Assembly: GCA_019419545.1 (NCBI GenBank)
Contig: DXZT01000003.1
Coordinates: 1-61,469, forward strand
Origin: Collinsella sp.
GTDB taxonomy: Bacteria; Actinomycetota; Coriobacteriia; Coriobacteriales; Coriobacteriaceae
Length of the DNA stretch: 61,469 nt
Direction of reading: 5' to 3'
Shown here piece after piece: positions 51,309 to 60,150 of the stretch. Within the stretch, counting starts at the first letter, position 1. Each line of letters starts with the position of its first letter. The notes under the pieces are model-generated. The model ran no database searches, was not told the DNA's origin, and saw only the letters and a list, made by a program, of their open reading frames with translations. The position numbers and the translations under genes are program-made.

Positions 51309-53445
51309 GCGCTGCCTGTTGCGGGTGACGCAAGGGTTTGCGGCCCGCCGTCGACCAGGCGCTCTCCGCAAACGAGGCGGCTTTATGGGTCGAGCCGGTG
51401 TCGATCTGTTTATCGAAGACGGCGCCTATACCACGCTTTCTTCTGCCGTGGTCATCCTAGTGGTGCTCACATTGTTGTTTTCGTCGACCGCGGCGATATG
51501 GAGCATGTCGCGTGCCGGGGATACTCAGGTGGCGGCTGATAGTGGCGCGCTGGCGGGTGCCAACGTAGTGTCGTCCTATCACACGGCTGCCACGGTGGTT
51601 GATGCGAGCATCTTGAGTCTGGGGCTGGCGGGGTTTGCCACGATCGGGACGGGCCTGGTCGCCATCCTCATCCCGGGTGCCGAGCCGGTTGCCGGCAATA
51701 TGGTCGACACCGGGATTGAGATCATTAAAACGCGCAACAAGTTTGCCAAAAGCGCATCGGAAGGCTTACAGAAAATCGAGACGGCTCTGCCGTATCTGAT
51801 CGCCGCGCGTGCCACGCAGGCGGTGTCGGCGCAGGATACCGATAGTGTGACCTATACCGGTACGGCGCTTGCCGTGCCCAGGACATCCGAGTCTGACTTC
51901 GCTGCGCTCGAGGGGTCCGAGATCTCGACCGATGCCATTAAAGACACATCAGATGATTTAGAGTGTGCGGCCGAGGAGCTGCGGAAGGCTTCTGAGGACA
52001 CGGCGAAGGCTAAAGAGCGTGCTTGGCTGGCGGATTGTGGTGGGTCTGACAAGGGCTCGGTCGGCAGCTGTTCTTGCATGTGGGAGCGTGCGAAAAGCCT
52101 AACGGATCTCTCCGGTGTTCAAAATCCGCATTACTCATCGAGCGTTACGTGGGAGCCCCAAGTTGCCCTTGATCGCGCGAAGGACTACTACCATTGGCGT
52201 CTGACAAATGAGAAGCCCCACGGCTCGAGTGTCGAGATGAAGGCAGAGTCTGCGGCGCGTAAGGCGTTTTATACCTATGCGAGCGCGGAGGTCGATCGGG
52301 CGCATATAACCGAGAACGGAGACAGGGTTTCCTCCTATATTCCGCTGCTGCCGCGCAACTCTGATGAGGTTCGGGCGACGGAACTCTATACCGATGCGGT
52401 GTGGCCGACTAGCGTGAACGATGACAAGGCGTATCTGCATTACGGGACGACCTGCCCTAACTATAAGAAAGGGACGCCGAGCGGATTTGCTTCGGTTGCC
52501 GATTACGATGGACAGGATAAATGCAGCAAATGCCATTTTGGCGTTTTGTCGCTTGGTGCTGTTGCGGCGCCTTCAACCTCTATCGAAAACGGCTTCGAAT
52601 ATCACTTCGACGAGTTCAAAAAGGCCTTGGAGGAATACGTCAAATGTCGGAACAAAGAGCTTGAGCTCATGCGTCAGACCGAGGATGAGGCCGACCGTGC
52701 GAGCAATGCGTTTGACCAGGCCATTAAAGCGCTTTCGGGCGAGCGTCCGCGTATCGCTCCGCCCGGTCGCAACGGCGTGGTTGCCTTTGCGGTTTCGGGT
52801 GCCATCTCGAGCCCCGATGAGCTCAACTCTTCGTTTAACACGGCAGTCAGGCTTGGCGATCGCGGTGCCATCTCTGCCGCGGTGCTGGCGCCCGATGAGG
52901 CGACGGCGCAAAACAACGTGCTTTCGCGATTTTTCTCGACATTGAAGGAACGCTCGGGTGGCGTTGCCGGCGTACTCGATGGCGTCATGGATGTCTGGGG
53001 ACGGCTGCTTGTGGGATACGGAGACATCCAAGGTTCGGCCGACGAACTTATGGACGAGATGATTAAAGGCCTAGGAGGGGGCAGCGGCGCGTTGGGCTCC
53101 ATCGCATCGTGGCTCGGCGATACCGTTTCGGCGTCCGTGGCGGCGCTGGGTTTGGAACCGTGCGACTTGCGCCTGCGAAAGCCGGTGCTGACTGATTCCG
53201 CCAACGTCATTAAGAGCTCGGGGTCTGACATTGCTGGTCTCTCTCAAGCGCAAGACAAACTGCGACGTATTCCGTTGGGCGTGACCGATCCCAAGGCGCT
53301 TTGCGAGGCGTTGGAATATCAAGTCGAACGCACCATCAGCGGTACGGTGTTCACGCTTGCGGAGATTCCTCTGCCCGGCGGCGGCTCCATCCCGCTCACC
53401 GTCGATGTCGCCACGCTGGTTGGCGCTCTGGGCGGTGGGTCGTAA
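51280..53445 (+). CDS. TadG-like large Tad-locus protein
   Basis: A 721-residue protein with one N-terminal helix (TTLSSAVVILVVLTLLFSST) followed by SRAGDTQVAADSGALAGANV, typical of TadG/Flp-associated proteins. The long extracytoplasmic part has coiled-coil-like stretches (about 230-270 and 440-490) and two unusual Cys clusters: CGGSDKGSVGSCSC and, about 155 residues later, TCPNYKK…CSKCHFG. GGAGGGA precedes the ATG at 51280, overlapping the TadE gene by 29 nt. It may link the pilus to the envelope; function is inferred from context. Confidence 0.75.
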   Translation: MIRGLLHGIRRCLLRVTQGFAARRRPGALRKRGGFMGRAGVDLFIEDGAYTTLSSAVVILVVLTLLFSSTAAIWSMSRAGDTQVAADSGALAGANVVSSYHTAATVVDASILSLGLAGFATIGTGLVAILIPGAEPVAGNMVDTGIEIIKTRNKFAKSASEGLQKIETALPYLIAARATQAVSAQDTDSVTYTGTALAVPRTSESDFAALEGSEISTDAIKDTSDDLECAAEELRKASEDTAKAKERAWLADCGGSDKGSVGSCSCMWERAKSLTDLSGVQNPHYSSSVTWEPQVALDRAKDYYHWRLTNEKPHGSSVEMKAESAARKAFYTYASAEVDRAHITENGDRVSSYIPLLPRNSDEVRATELYTDAVWPTSVNDDKAYLHYGTTCPNYKKGTPSGFASVADYDGQDKCSKCHFGVLSLGAVAAPSTSIENGFEYHFDEFKKALEEYVKCRNKELELMRQTEDEADRASNAFDQAIKALSGERPRIAPPGRNGVVAFAVSGAISSPDELNSSFNTAVRLGDRGAISAAVLAPDEATAQNNVLSRFFSTLKERSGGVAGVLDGVMDVWGRLLVGYGDIQGSADELMDEMIKGLGGGSGALGSIASWLGDTVSASVAALGLEPCDLRLRKPVLTDSANVIKSSGSDIAGLSQAQDKLRRIPLGVTDPKALCEALEYQVERTISGTVFTLAEIPLPGGGSIPLTVDVATLVGALGGGS

Positions 53446-53921
53446 TGAGTATCCGCATGCGTCTGCGCGAGGAGCGCGCCCAAGCGACGGTGGAGATAGC
53501 AGTGGTTACGCCCGTTTTGCTGGTGCTGGCACTCATCGTATACAACGTCATGATCTATGCCAGCGCTGTCGCGCGCTTCGACCGCGTGGTGCCCGACATC
53601 GTGTTGGCGCACGCCGTGGCGCCGAGCGGGGAGGGCGACGAAAGCTCTGTCGATGCCTCGGCGACGGTCCGGACTCAAATTCTGAATGCCATGGAAGGCT
53701 ATGACTTGCAGATCGAAGTGTCGAGCGAGCAAGGCGCGGAGGCATCGGATGGTGGCCTGCTCTCCCTATCCGGTACGTTTAGGACCTACACCTGCACCAT
53801 GCACTATGAGCCGTGGCCGACTTCTCTCAGCATCGCTGGCGTTCCGCTGGGGGCGCCGACAACGTTGTCGCACGAGCGCGCGGTGACGGTCGATCCATGG
53901 CGTCCGGGGGTGGTCATGTGA
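53445..53921 (+). CDS. TadE/TadF-like pseudopilin
   Basis: A 158-residue protein. REERAQATVEIAVVTPVLLV is a class III signal with helix, followed by a soluble domain. It starts in a TAATG overlap with the upstream gene and ends in a GTGA overlap with the DUF192 gene. Together with the TadE-like protein at 50772 it completes the usual pair of pseudopilins. Confidence 0.85.
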   Translation: MSIRMRLREERAQATVEIAVVTPVLLVLALIVYNVMIYASAVARFDRVVPDIVLAHAVAPSGEGDESSVDASATVRTQILNAMEGYDLQIEVSSEQGAEASDGGLLSLSGTFRTYTCTMHYEPWPTSLSIAGVPLGAPTTLSHERAVTVDPWRPGVVM

Positions 53922-54277
53922 CCGCGGTCTCGTCCTACATCGCCTACGCGCGGGCACTCAATAGGCTGGGCTGGACGCCGGCCGAGTTTGCGGTGGCGGA
54001 GTCGTTTGCCGTGCGCCTGCGCGGCATGCTGGGACGGTGTCCGGTTGCCGCCAACGGTCTGCCGCTCGTCATGGCATTTCCACGCTGCTCTTCGGTCCAT
54101 ACGTGTTTTATGGCCTATCCCATCGATATCGCCTTTATCGATGCACGCGGCTATGTCCTCGTATGCTACGAAAACGTACGTCCCTGGCGTATGTGCTCCT
54201 GCCCCGGCGCCTGGGCCGTACTAGAGCGTCCTTCAATCATTGTTTCGACCCCTGCTCTCCAACGCGTGCCGGCTTAA
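53918..54277 (+). CDS. DUF192 family protein
   Basis: A 119-residue protein with the DUF192 core: RLRGMLGR, then SVHTCFMAYPIDIAFIDARG and VRPWRMCSCPGAWAVLE. DUF192 genes often sit at the end of Tad or type II secretion loci, but their function is not established. The GTG start at 53918 overlaps the upstream stop. It is the last gene of the Tad operon. Confidence 0.85.
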   Translation: MTAVSSYIAYARALNRLGWTPAEFAVAESFAVRLRGMLGRCPVAANGLPLVMAFPRCSSVHTCFMAYPIDIAFIDARGYVLVCYENVRPWRMCSCPGAWAVLERPSIIVSTPALQRVPA

Positions 54278-54335
54278 GAATTGGCGACAGCGGACTTTCG
54301 TCATACGAAATTGGGTAAGATGGAGGAGAAGATGC

Positions 54336-54601
54336 ATGGATGTTGAGATCCATCCCAACGCTAAAAAGCACCTGACGGAAAAGCAGGTGCTTAGCGCTTG
54401 GCTTGCGGTTACTGAGTGCATTCGTCGCGAGCCGAAGGACGAGCCGCCGAGATGGCTTGCGATTGGATGGCTCCCAGACGGACGAAGCGTGGAGCTTGTC
54501 GCGGTCGAGCTTGTCCGTGGGGGCTTATCATTCATGCCTTGTCTCCAGTCCAGAAGAAATTTTGGCAGGAGATTGAACGGGCTCGGCAAAAGGGTCGATG
54601 A
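54336..54601 (+). pseudogene. BrnT-like toxin gene, frameshifted at a G tract
   Basis: The ATG at 54336 (GGAGGAG 7 nt upstream) opens MDVEIHPNAKKHLTEKQVLS, and the frame runs to VELVRGG at a five-G tract (54521-54525). The family-like C-terminus (LIIHALSPVQKKFWQEIERA) continues in another frame and stops at 54599-54601, overlapping the antitoxin start as expected of a toxin-antitoxin pair. A sixth G would restore a protein of about 88 residues. In its present state the toxin is out of frame. The family assignment is by pattern and is tentative. Confidence 0.7.
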
Positions 54602-54885
54602 TGGGCAAGACGTATACGGCCGCTAATGGTCAGGTTGTAACGGATGAAATGATTGACGCGTGGTGCGAGTCGTACGAGCGCGGAGAGTTTCCGGATGGCG
54701 AACACACCGTTGGTGGGATCGTGCATGGACGGCCCCCACTCTCAGGTGAGGGGACGGCAACGCTGTCGGTCAAGATTCCTCTGGGAATGAAGGAGGCCAT
54801 TCGTCGACGGGCGGCTGCCGAGGGGATGACGCCAAGTGAGTTTGCCCGTGCGGCTCTGAGCGAAAAACTTCTTGCTGCCGGCTGA
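54601..54885 (+). CDS. Ribbon-helix-helix antitoxin-like protein
   Basis: A 94-residue protein. The C-terminal half (ATLSVKIPLGMKEAIRRRAA and MTPSEFARAALSEKLL) is a ribbon-helix-helix DNA-binding fold of the CopG/BrnA kind. The N-terminal part contains acidic and aromatic residues that could bind a toxin. The start overlaps the end of the broken toxin (an ATG at 54598 is also possible). With its toxin out of frame it may persist as an orphan antitoxin and autorepressor. Confidence 0.8.
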   Translation: MGKTYTAANGQVVTDEMIDAWCESYERGEFPDGEHTVGGIVHGRPPLSGEGTATLSVKIPLGMKEAIRRRAAAEGMTPSEFARAALSEKLLAAG

Positions 54886-54948
54886 TGCCTCTGACGTGCC
54901 GATTTAAAGAACCGAGGCTGTGCTCAAAAACTTTTTTGAAATTCTCGG

Positions 54949-54976
54949 TTGACCGGAACGCGTCCTTGGTTATACT
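54949..54976 (+). promoter_or_regulatory. Promoter of tRNA-Phe
   Basis: TTGACC (54949-54954) and TATACT (54971-54976), spaced by 16 bp, lie 33 bp upstream of the tRNA. Confidence 0.7.
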
Positions 54977-55008
54977 AATCAAGCCTTGAAACAAGGCACA
55001 CCTCAAAT

Positions 55009-55063
<55 letters not shown>

Positions 55064-55081
<18 letters not shown>

Positions 55082-55316
55082 CCTTGAATTGACTAGGACC
55101 TCTGCAAAGGGGTCCTTTTCTTTTATGTAGCCCTCGCACGGAATCGAACCCCGTGAGGGCGCGGAGCTGAGTAAACGCGTAAGCGTTTGCCAGCGCAGCT
55201 CGCAAGGCGCGTAAGCGCCGCAGCGGTCCGTCCGCGCAGCGCGCGGACGCGATTCCCTTCCCCGCCACCTTGAATTGACTAGGACCTCTGCAAAGGGGTC
55301 CTTTTCTTTTATGTAG
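55064..55316 (+). repeat. tRNA-anchored duplicated element at tRNA-Phe
   Basis: 67 bp covering the last 18 nt of tRNA-Phe and its terminator (GGACC…GGGTCC and T-rich tail) occur twice without a change, at 55064-55130 and 55250-55316, a period of 186 bp. The 119-bp spacer begins with a hairpin holding GGAATCGAACC, antisense to the T arm of tRNA-Phe. It continues with AAACGC-GTAA-GCGTTT nested in GAGCTG/CAGCTC, then GGCGC-GTAA-GCGCC and GTCCGCGC-AGC-GCGCGGAC. The following 55317-55564 shows nothing further. Confidence 0.9.
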
Positions 55317-55564
55317 GGTTCTGCGGAAACTGCGTCCCAGAATAAGGGCTCAGAACGGGACACACTTTCCGGTGCCTGCCTCCGGCGCGCGTACACACCT
55401 CGTCGCGCCATTCCGAGTCCGTCTGCTCCCAGACGTTCCTCCCACTTTCGCGTCACTTTGCAGACCGTTCGGTCGCCTGTCCGCACACGCGGGTATACTC
55501 AAAACGATACTTATCCTACGCAATACGATGCGGGTTCGACCTGCATGATCCGAAGGGGGCAGTG

Positions 55565-56626
55565 ATGGAGAGGATACTCGGCGTTAATCTCTCTGGCTGG
55601 TTTATTCCCGAGCCTTGGGTGACCCCGTCGCTGTACGCGGCGACCGGTGCATCCAACGCGGCTGAGCTACAGGAGGCCATGGGTACCGCCGCCTATAACG
55701 AGCGCATGCGCCGCCATTACGAGACGTTTGTGAGCGAGGACGATTTTCGCCGCATGGCGCAGATCGGTCTCAATGCCGTGCGTCTGCCGGTGCCCTGGTA
55801 TGCCTTTGGCTCACAGGAGTCCGATGCCTCCTACATATCGGTTGTCGATTACATCGACCGCGCAATTGAGTGGGCTGCCAAGTACGACATCCGCGTGCTG
55901 CTCGATCTGGCAACCGTGCCCGGTGGCCAGGGCGATTCCAACGATTCGCCCACCACGCCGGAGGCTGTTGCCGAGTGGCATTCGTCCACCAACGGCCGTC
56001 ATGTCGCACTCGACGTGCTCGAGCGCTTGGCCGATCGCTATGGCGAGGCCGAGAGCCTGCTGGGCATTGAGCTGCTGGACACGCCGCAGATGAGCGTTCG
56101 CAAGAGCCTCTTCACCATGACGGATGGCATTCCTGCTCACTACCTGCGCAATTTCTATCGCGATGCCTACGAGCTCGTCCGTTCGTATATGCCCGAGGAT
56201 AAGATCGTCGTCTTCTCGTCGTCGGGGCATCCCAGCGAGTGGAAGCATTTTATGCGCGGCGCCAAGTACAAGAACGTCTACATGGATCTTCACCTGTACC
56301 ATTACCGCGACGAGTATGCGCTCGACATCACGAGCCCTCGCGGGCTGACGACGGCGATTTCGCGTAACAAGCGCGAGCTTAAAGAAGCGATTTCGACTGG
56401 GTTCCCCGTGCTGGTGGGCGAATGGTCGGGTGCGGCGATCTTTGCCAACTCGTCGGTTACGCCCGAGGGCCGCAATGCCTACGAGCGCGTGTTTATCGCC
56501 AACCAGCTGGCTTCGTTTGCGCCGGCTGCCGGTTGGTTCTTCCAAACGTGGAAGACCGAGAAGCGCATTGCAGCATGGGACGCTCGCGCGGCGCTCGGTA
56601 CGCTCGAACGCGGCATGATTGAATAG
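55565..56626 (+). CDS. Glycoside hydrolase family 5-like protein, catalytic acid/base apparently lost
   Basis: A 353-residue TIM-barrel protein without a signal peptide. GVNLSGWFIPEPWVTPSLY, GLNAVRLPVPWYAF and the C-terminal FPVLVGEWSGA (nucleophile Glu at about 286) match GH5 enzymes of the exo-1,3-glucanase type. Where those have ELLNEP, this protein has ELLDTP (about 169-174), so the acid/base Glu is replaced by Thr. It may be a pseudo-enzyme or use another residue. AAGGGGG suits the ATG at 55565; a GTG one codon earlier is possible. rsmI follows after 6 bp, so the genes are probably cotranscribed. Confidence 0.75.
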   Translation: MERILGVNLSGWFIPEPWVTPSLYAATGASNAAELQEAMGTAAYNERMRRHYETFVSEDDFRRMAQIGLNAVRLPVPWYAFGSQESDASYISVVDYIDRAIEWAAKYDIRVLLDLATVPGGQGDSNDSPTTPEAVAEWHSSTNGRHVALDVLERLADRYGEAESLLGIELLDTPQMSVRKSLFTMTDGIPAHYLRNFYRDAYELVRSYMPEDKIVVFSSSGHPSEWKHFMRGAKYKNVYMDLHLYHYRDEYALDITSPRGLTTAISRNKRELKEAISTGFPVLVGEWSGAAIFANSSVTPEGRNAYERVFIANQLASFAPAAGWFFQTWKTEKRIAAWDARAALGTLERGMIE

Positions 56627-56632
56627 GTTGAT

Positions 56633-57511
56633 ATGACGCAAAACAGCGCCCACACGGGCAAACTCTATGTGGTCGGCACGCCCATCGGTAACCTGGGCGA
56701 CCTGTCCCCGCGCGTTGGCGAGGCGTTTGCCGCCGCCGATGCCATTTGCTGCGAAGACACGCGTGTGACGTCAAAGCTGCTGATGCACCTGGGAATTTCC
56801 AAGCCGCTTGTCCGTTGCGACGAGAATGTGATCGCCAGCCGCGCCGCCGGCCTGGTCGACCGTCTGCTGGCGGGGGAGACCCTCGCCTTTGCCTCGGACG
56901 CCGGCATGCCGAGCGTGTCCGATCCCGGCCAGGCGCTGGTCGAGGCGGCACGTGAGGCCGATGTGCCCGTCGAAGTTATCCCCGGGCCCTCTGCTTGCGT
57001 CACGGCGCTCGTTTCGTCCGGCATTCCCTGTGAGCATTTTTTCTTCGAGGGCTTTTTGGGCCGAAAGCACGGCGACCGCGTGCGTCGTTTGCAGCGCCTT
57101 GCCGTGGTGCCCGGCGCACTCATCTTCTACGAGTCTCCACATCGCATCGTGGCGACGCTCGAGGCCGTGGCGGAGGTCTTTCCCCAGCGTGAGGTTGCCG
57201 TCTGCCGCGAACTCACCAAGCTGCACGAGGAGGTCTTGCGCGGGCCCGCCGCCCAGCTCGCCGAAGAGCTGCGTGCTCGCGGCGAGGTAAAGGGCGAGAT
57301 TGCGCTGGTCATCGCGCCGCCGAGCGAGGACGAGGATGTCGGCATCGTGCCGGTTGGCGCCGCGGCAGCGGATCCCGATGAGGCCCTGCGCGAGGATATC
57401 CGCGCCGCACTCGAGGAGGGGGAGCCCGCCTCTGCGGTGGCCAAGCGCCTGTCTCAGAAGTATTCGCGCCGCAAGCGCGATGTCTATGCCATGGTGCTCG
57501 ATATGCAATAG
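56633..57511 (+). CDS. rsmI: 16S rRNA (cytidine-1402-2'-O)-methyltransferase RsmI
   Basis: A 292-residue SAM-dependent methyltransferase of the tetrapyrrole-methylase fold. LYVVGTPIGNLGDLSPR, CCEDTRVTSKLL, ASDAGMPSVSDPG and GFLGRKHGDR are the standard RsmI motifs. It methylates C1402 in the decoding centre of 16S rRNA. The ribosome binding site is weak. It clusters with rsmA, another 16S rRNA methyltransferase, and metG. Confidence 0.95.
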   Translation: MTQNSAHTGKLYVVGTPIGNLGDLSPRVGEAFAAADAICCEDTRVTSKLLMHLGISKPLVRCDENVIASRAAGLVDRLLAGETLAFASDAGMPSVSDPGQALVEAAREADVPVEVIPGPSACVTALVSSGIPCEHFFFEGFLGRKHGDRVRRLQRLAVVPGALIFYESPHRIVATLEAVAEVFPQREVAVCRELTKLHEEVLRGPAAQLAEELRARGEVKGEIALVIAPPSEDEDVGIVPVGAAAADPDEALREDIRAALEEGEPASAVAKRLSQKYSRRKRDVYAMVLDMQ

Positions 57512-57580
57512 ATGGAGGATATCCAGCCCTTGCGCTAGAATCATCCCCTGTATGCAACGTTTTTCTGGAGGACAAACCCC

Positions 57581-59182
57581 ATGGATCAAAGCAAGCCTTC
57601 GTTCTTTATCACGACGCCCATCTACTACGTCAACGCCGATCCGCACCTGGGCACGGCTTATTCCACCATCATCGCCGACGTTCAGGCTCGCTATCGCCGC
57701 TCCGCCGGCTATAACGTCAAGTTCCTGACCGGCATGGACGAGCACGGCGAGAAGGTCGCCGAGGCCGCAGCCAAGCATGGTATGACGCCGCAGGAGTGGA
57801 CCGACAGCCAGGCCCCGCACTTCAAGGAGCTTTGGAGCAAGCTCGAGATTTCCAACGACGACTTCATCCGCACCACCGAGCCGCGCCAGCATCATGCCGT
57901 GCAGTACCTGTGGGAGCGCATGAAGGAGTCCGGTTACCTGTATAAGGGCAGCTACGACGGCTGGTATTGCGTGCCTGACGAGACCTACTTCACCGATACG
58001 CAGGTCCAGAAGGGCGACGAGGAGTACGGCAGCGTCGGCCAGCACCTGTGCCCCGACTGCCACCGTCCGCTTGAGCGCGTGCAGGAGGAGTCCTACTTCT
58101 TTAAGCTTTCCGCCTTCCAGGACAAGCTGCTCAAGCTCTATGACGAGCATCCTGACTTTGTCGAGCCTGCGTTCCGCATGAACGAGGTGCGCAGCTTTGT
58201 CGAGGGCGGCCTTAACGACCTTTCCGTGAGCCGCACGAGCTTTGACTGGGGCATTCAGGTCCCGTTTGACGAGGGCCACGTGACCTACGTGTGGTTCGAT
58301 GCGCTGCTCAACTATATGACGGCCGTCGGCTACGGTGTCGATACCGACGAGGCGCGTGCCGAGCTGGCCTATCGCTGGCCCGCGCAGTTCCACATCGTGG
58401 GTAAGGACATCATCCGCTTCCACTGCGTCATTTGGCCCGCCATGCTCATGGCCATCGGCGAGGCCCTGCCCGAGCACGTTTTTGCCCACGGCTTCCTGAC
58501 CGTGCGCAATGCCGAGACCGGCAAGGCCGAGAAGATGTCCAAGAGCCGCGGCAACGCTATCGCTCCGCAGGACGTTATCGACATGCTGGGCGTCGAGGGC
58601 TATCGCTACTACTTTATGACCGACGTCGTCCCCGGCACCGACGGCGCCATCAGCTTCGATCGCATGGAGCAGGTCTACAACGCCGACCTGGCCAACAGCT
58701 GGGGCAACCTCATCTCGCGTTCGCTCAACATGAGCGGCAAGTACTTTGACGGCTGCGCGCCCGCCAAGCCCGCATCGTTCGATGCGTTCGACAACCCGCT
58801 GGCAAAGATCGCCGACGGCCTGGTCGAGCGCTACATGGCCAAGATGGACGTGCTCGATTACGGCGGAGCCAAGGACGAGGTTATGGAGCTCATCCACGCC
58901 GCCAACCACTACATCGAGGACTCCGAGCCTTGGGCGCTTGCCAAGGATGAGGCTAAGGCTGACGAGCTGGCATTTGTGATCTACAACCTGCTCGAGGCCA
59001 TCCGCATTGCCGCTCACCTGCTGATGCCGCTCATGCCTCAGACCTCTGCCGAAGCCCTGCGCCGCCTGTCCTGCGAGGACGAGGCCGCGAGCGACGACCT
59101 CAAGGGCATTTGCGCTTGGGGCCTGCTTGCCGGTGGTCAGCCCGTCGAGAAGGGTGAGCCGCTGTTCCCGCGTCTGGGCTAA
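57581..59182 (+). CDS. metG: Methionyl-tRNA synthetase
   Basis: A 533-residue class I synthetase. The HIGH-type motif is PHLGTAY (His22) and the KMSKS motif is at 318-322. A CPDC knuckle (157-160) lies in the connective peptide. The anticodon-binding helical domain ends the protein, and the EMAP tRNA-binding extension is absent, as in short MetG forms. TGGAGGA precedes the ATG. Confidence 0.95.
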   Translation: MDQSKPSFFITTPIYYVNADPHLGTAYSTIIADVQARYRRSAGYNVKFLTGMDEHGEKVAEAAAKHGMTPQEWTDSQAPHFKELWSKLEISNDDFIRTTEPRQHHAVQYLWERMKESGYLYKGSYDGWYCVPDETYFTDTQVQKGDEEYGSVGQHLCPDCHRPLERVQEESYFFKLSAFQDKLLKLYDEHPDFVEPAFRMNEVRSFVEGGLNDLSVSRTSFDWGIQVPFDEGHVTYVWFDALLNYMTAVGYGVDTDEARAELAYRWPAQFHIVGKDIIRFHCVIWPAMLMAIGEALPEHVFAHGFLTVRNAETGKAEKMSKSRGNAIAPQDVIDMLGVEGYRYYFMTDVVPGTDGAISFDRMEQVYNADLANSWGNLISRSLNMSGKYFDGCAPAKPASFDAFDNPLAKIADGLVERYMAKMDVLDYGGAKDEVMELIHAANHYIEDSEPWALAKDEAKADELAFVIYNLLEAIRIAAHLLMPLMPQTSAEALRRLSCEDEAASDDLKGICAWGLLAGGQPVEKGEPLFPRLG

Positions 59183-59222
59183 GACGCCGCGCGCCATATC
59201 GGCAATTTGCTGTTTAGATGTA

Positions 59223-59256
59223 AGGGCATGGCCGCAACGGTCCATGCCCTTTTGTT
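59223..59256 (+). terminator. Terminator of metG
   Basis: AGGGCATGG / CCATGCCCT (9 bp) with a 10-nt loop, then TTTGTTT. It separates metG from rsmA. Confidence 0.8.
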
Positions 59257-59289
59257 TCAAGACGCCGCCATCATGCTAAGGAGGCAACT

Positions 59290-60150
59290 ATGACAACTTC
59301 GCCTTTGGCAAACCCCACGGCAACAAGGGAGCTGCTGGAGGAGTTTGGCCTTGCGACCAAGCATCGCCTGGGCCAGAACTTCCTGATCGACAACCATGTG
59401 ATCGAACGTATCTGCGAGCTTACCGAGCTTGCAGGTGACGAGCGCGTACTCGAGGTGGGTCCAGGTTGCGGTACGTTGACACTTGCGTTGCTGCAGGAAG
59501 CGGCGTGCGTTACGTCCATTGAGGCCGATTCCGAGCTTGAGCCGGTGCTCGATGCCCACGCCGCCGACTATGCCAACTTCCGCTTTATCATGGGCGACGC
59601 GCTCAAGGTGACGCCGGGGCAGATTGAGCAGGCTGCGGGCGGTGAGCCGACGGTATTTGTCGCGAACTTGCCCTATAACGTGGCGGCGACGATCATTTTG
59701 CAATTATTCCAGACGATGCCGGCGCTCAAGCGCGCCGTCGTCATGGTGCAAAAGGAGGTTGCCGATCGCATTGCCGCAGTGCCGGGCAACAAGACCTATG
59801 GCGGCTATACGGCAAAGCTTGGCCTGTATGCGCAGGTAACGGGTCGCTTTGAGGTGCCGCCGCGTTGCTTTATGCCGGCGCCACACGTGGACTCGGCCGT
59901 CGTGCGTATCGACCGTGTTGACGGTGTGGTGCCCGAAGGACTCGATCGCGAATTTGTGGCCCGCGTGATTGATGCTGCATTTGCTCAGCGTCGCAAGACC
60001 ATCCGCAATTCCATGAGCGCCAACGGCTTTGCCAAGGACGTGCTCGATGCCGCCTTTGAGGCTTGCGGTATCGCACCCACCACGCGCGCCGAGACGCTCG
60101 GCGTCGCCGACTTTGTGTGCCTGGCTCGGGAGCTTTCCCATGACGCTTAA
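59290..60150 (+). CDS. rsmA: 16S rRNA (adenine-1518/1519-N6)-dimethyltransferase RsmA
   Basis: A 286-residue KsgA-type methyltransferase that dimethylates the two adenines near the 3' end of 16S rRNA. KHRLGQNFLIDNHVIERI is the N-terminal signature, LEVGPGCGTLTLAL binds SAM, and NLPYN is the catalytic motif. FAQRRKTIRNSM marks the C-terminal domain. AAGGAGG precedes the ATG. The 3' end overlaps the TatD gene by 11 nt. Confidence 0.96.
   Translation: MTTSPLANPTATRELLEEFGLATKHRLGQNFLIDNHVIERICELTELAGDERVLEVGPGCGTLTLALLQEAACVTSIEADSELEPVLDAHAADYANFRFIMGDALKVTPGQIEQAAGGEPTVFVANLPYNVAATIILQLFQTMPALKRAVVMVQKEVADRIAAVPGNKTYGGYTAKLGLYAQVTGRFEVPPRCFMPAPHVDSAVVRIDRVDGVVPEGLDREFVARVIDAAFAQRRKTIRNSMSANGFAKDVLDAAFEACGIAPTTRAETLGVADFVCLARELSHDA

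Noticed and set aside
56771..59260. Minus-strand open frame of 829 codons opposite rsmI and metG
   Set aside because: Same antisense pattern; both plus-strand genes are unambiguous.
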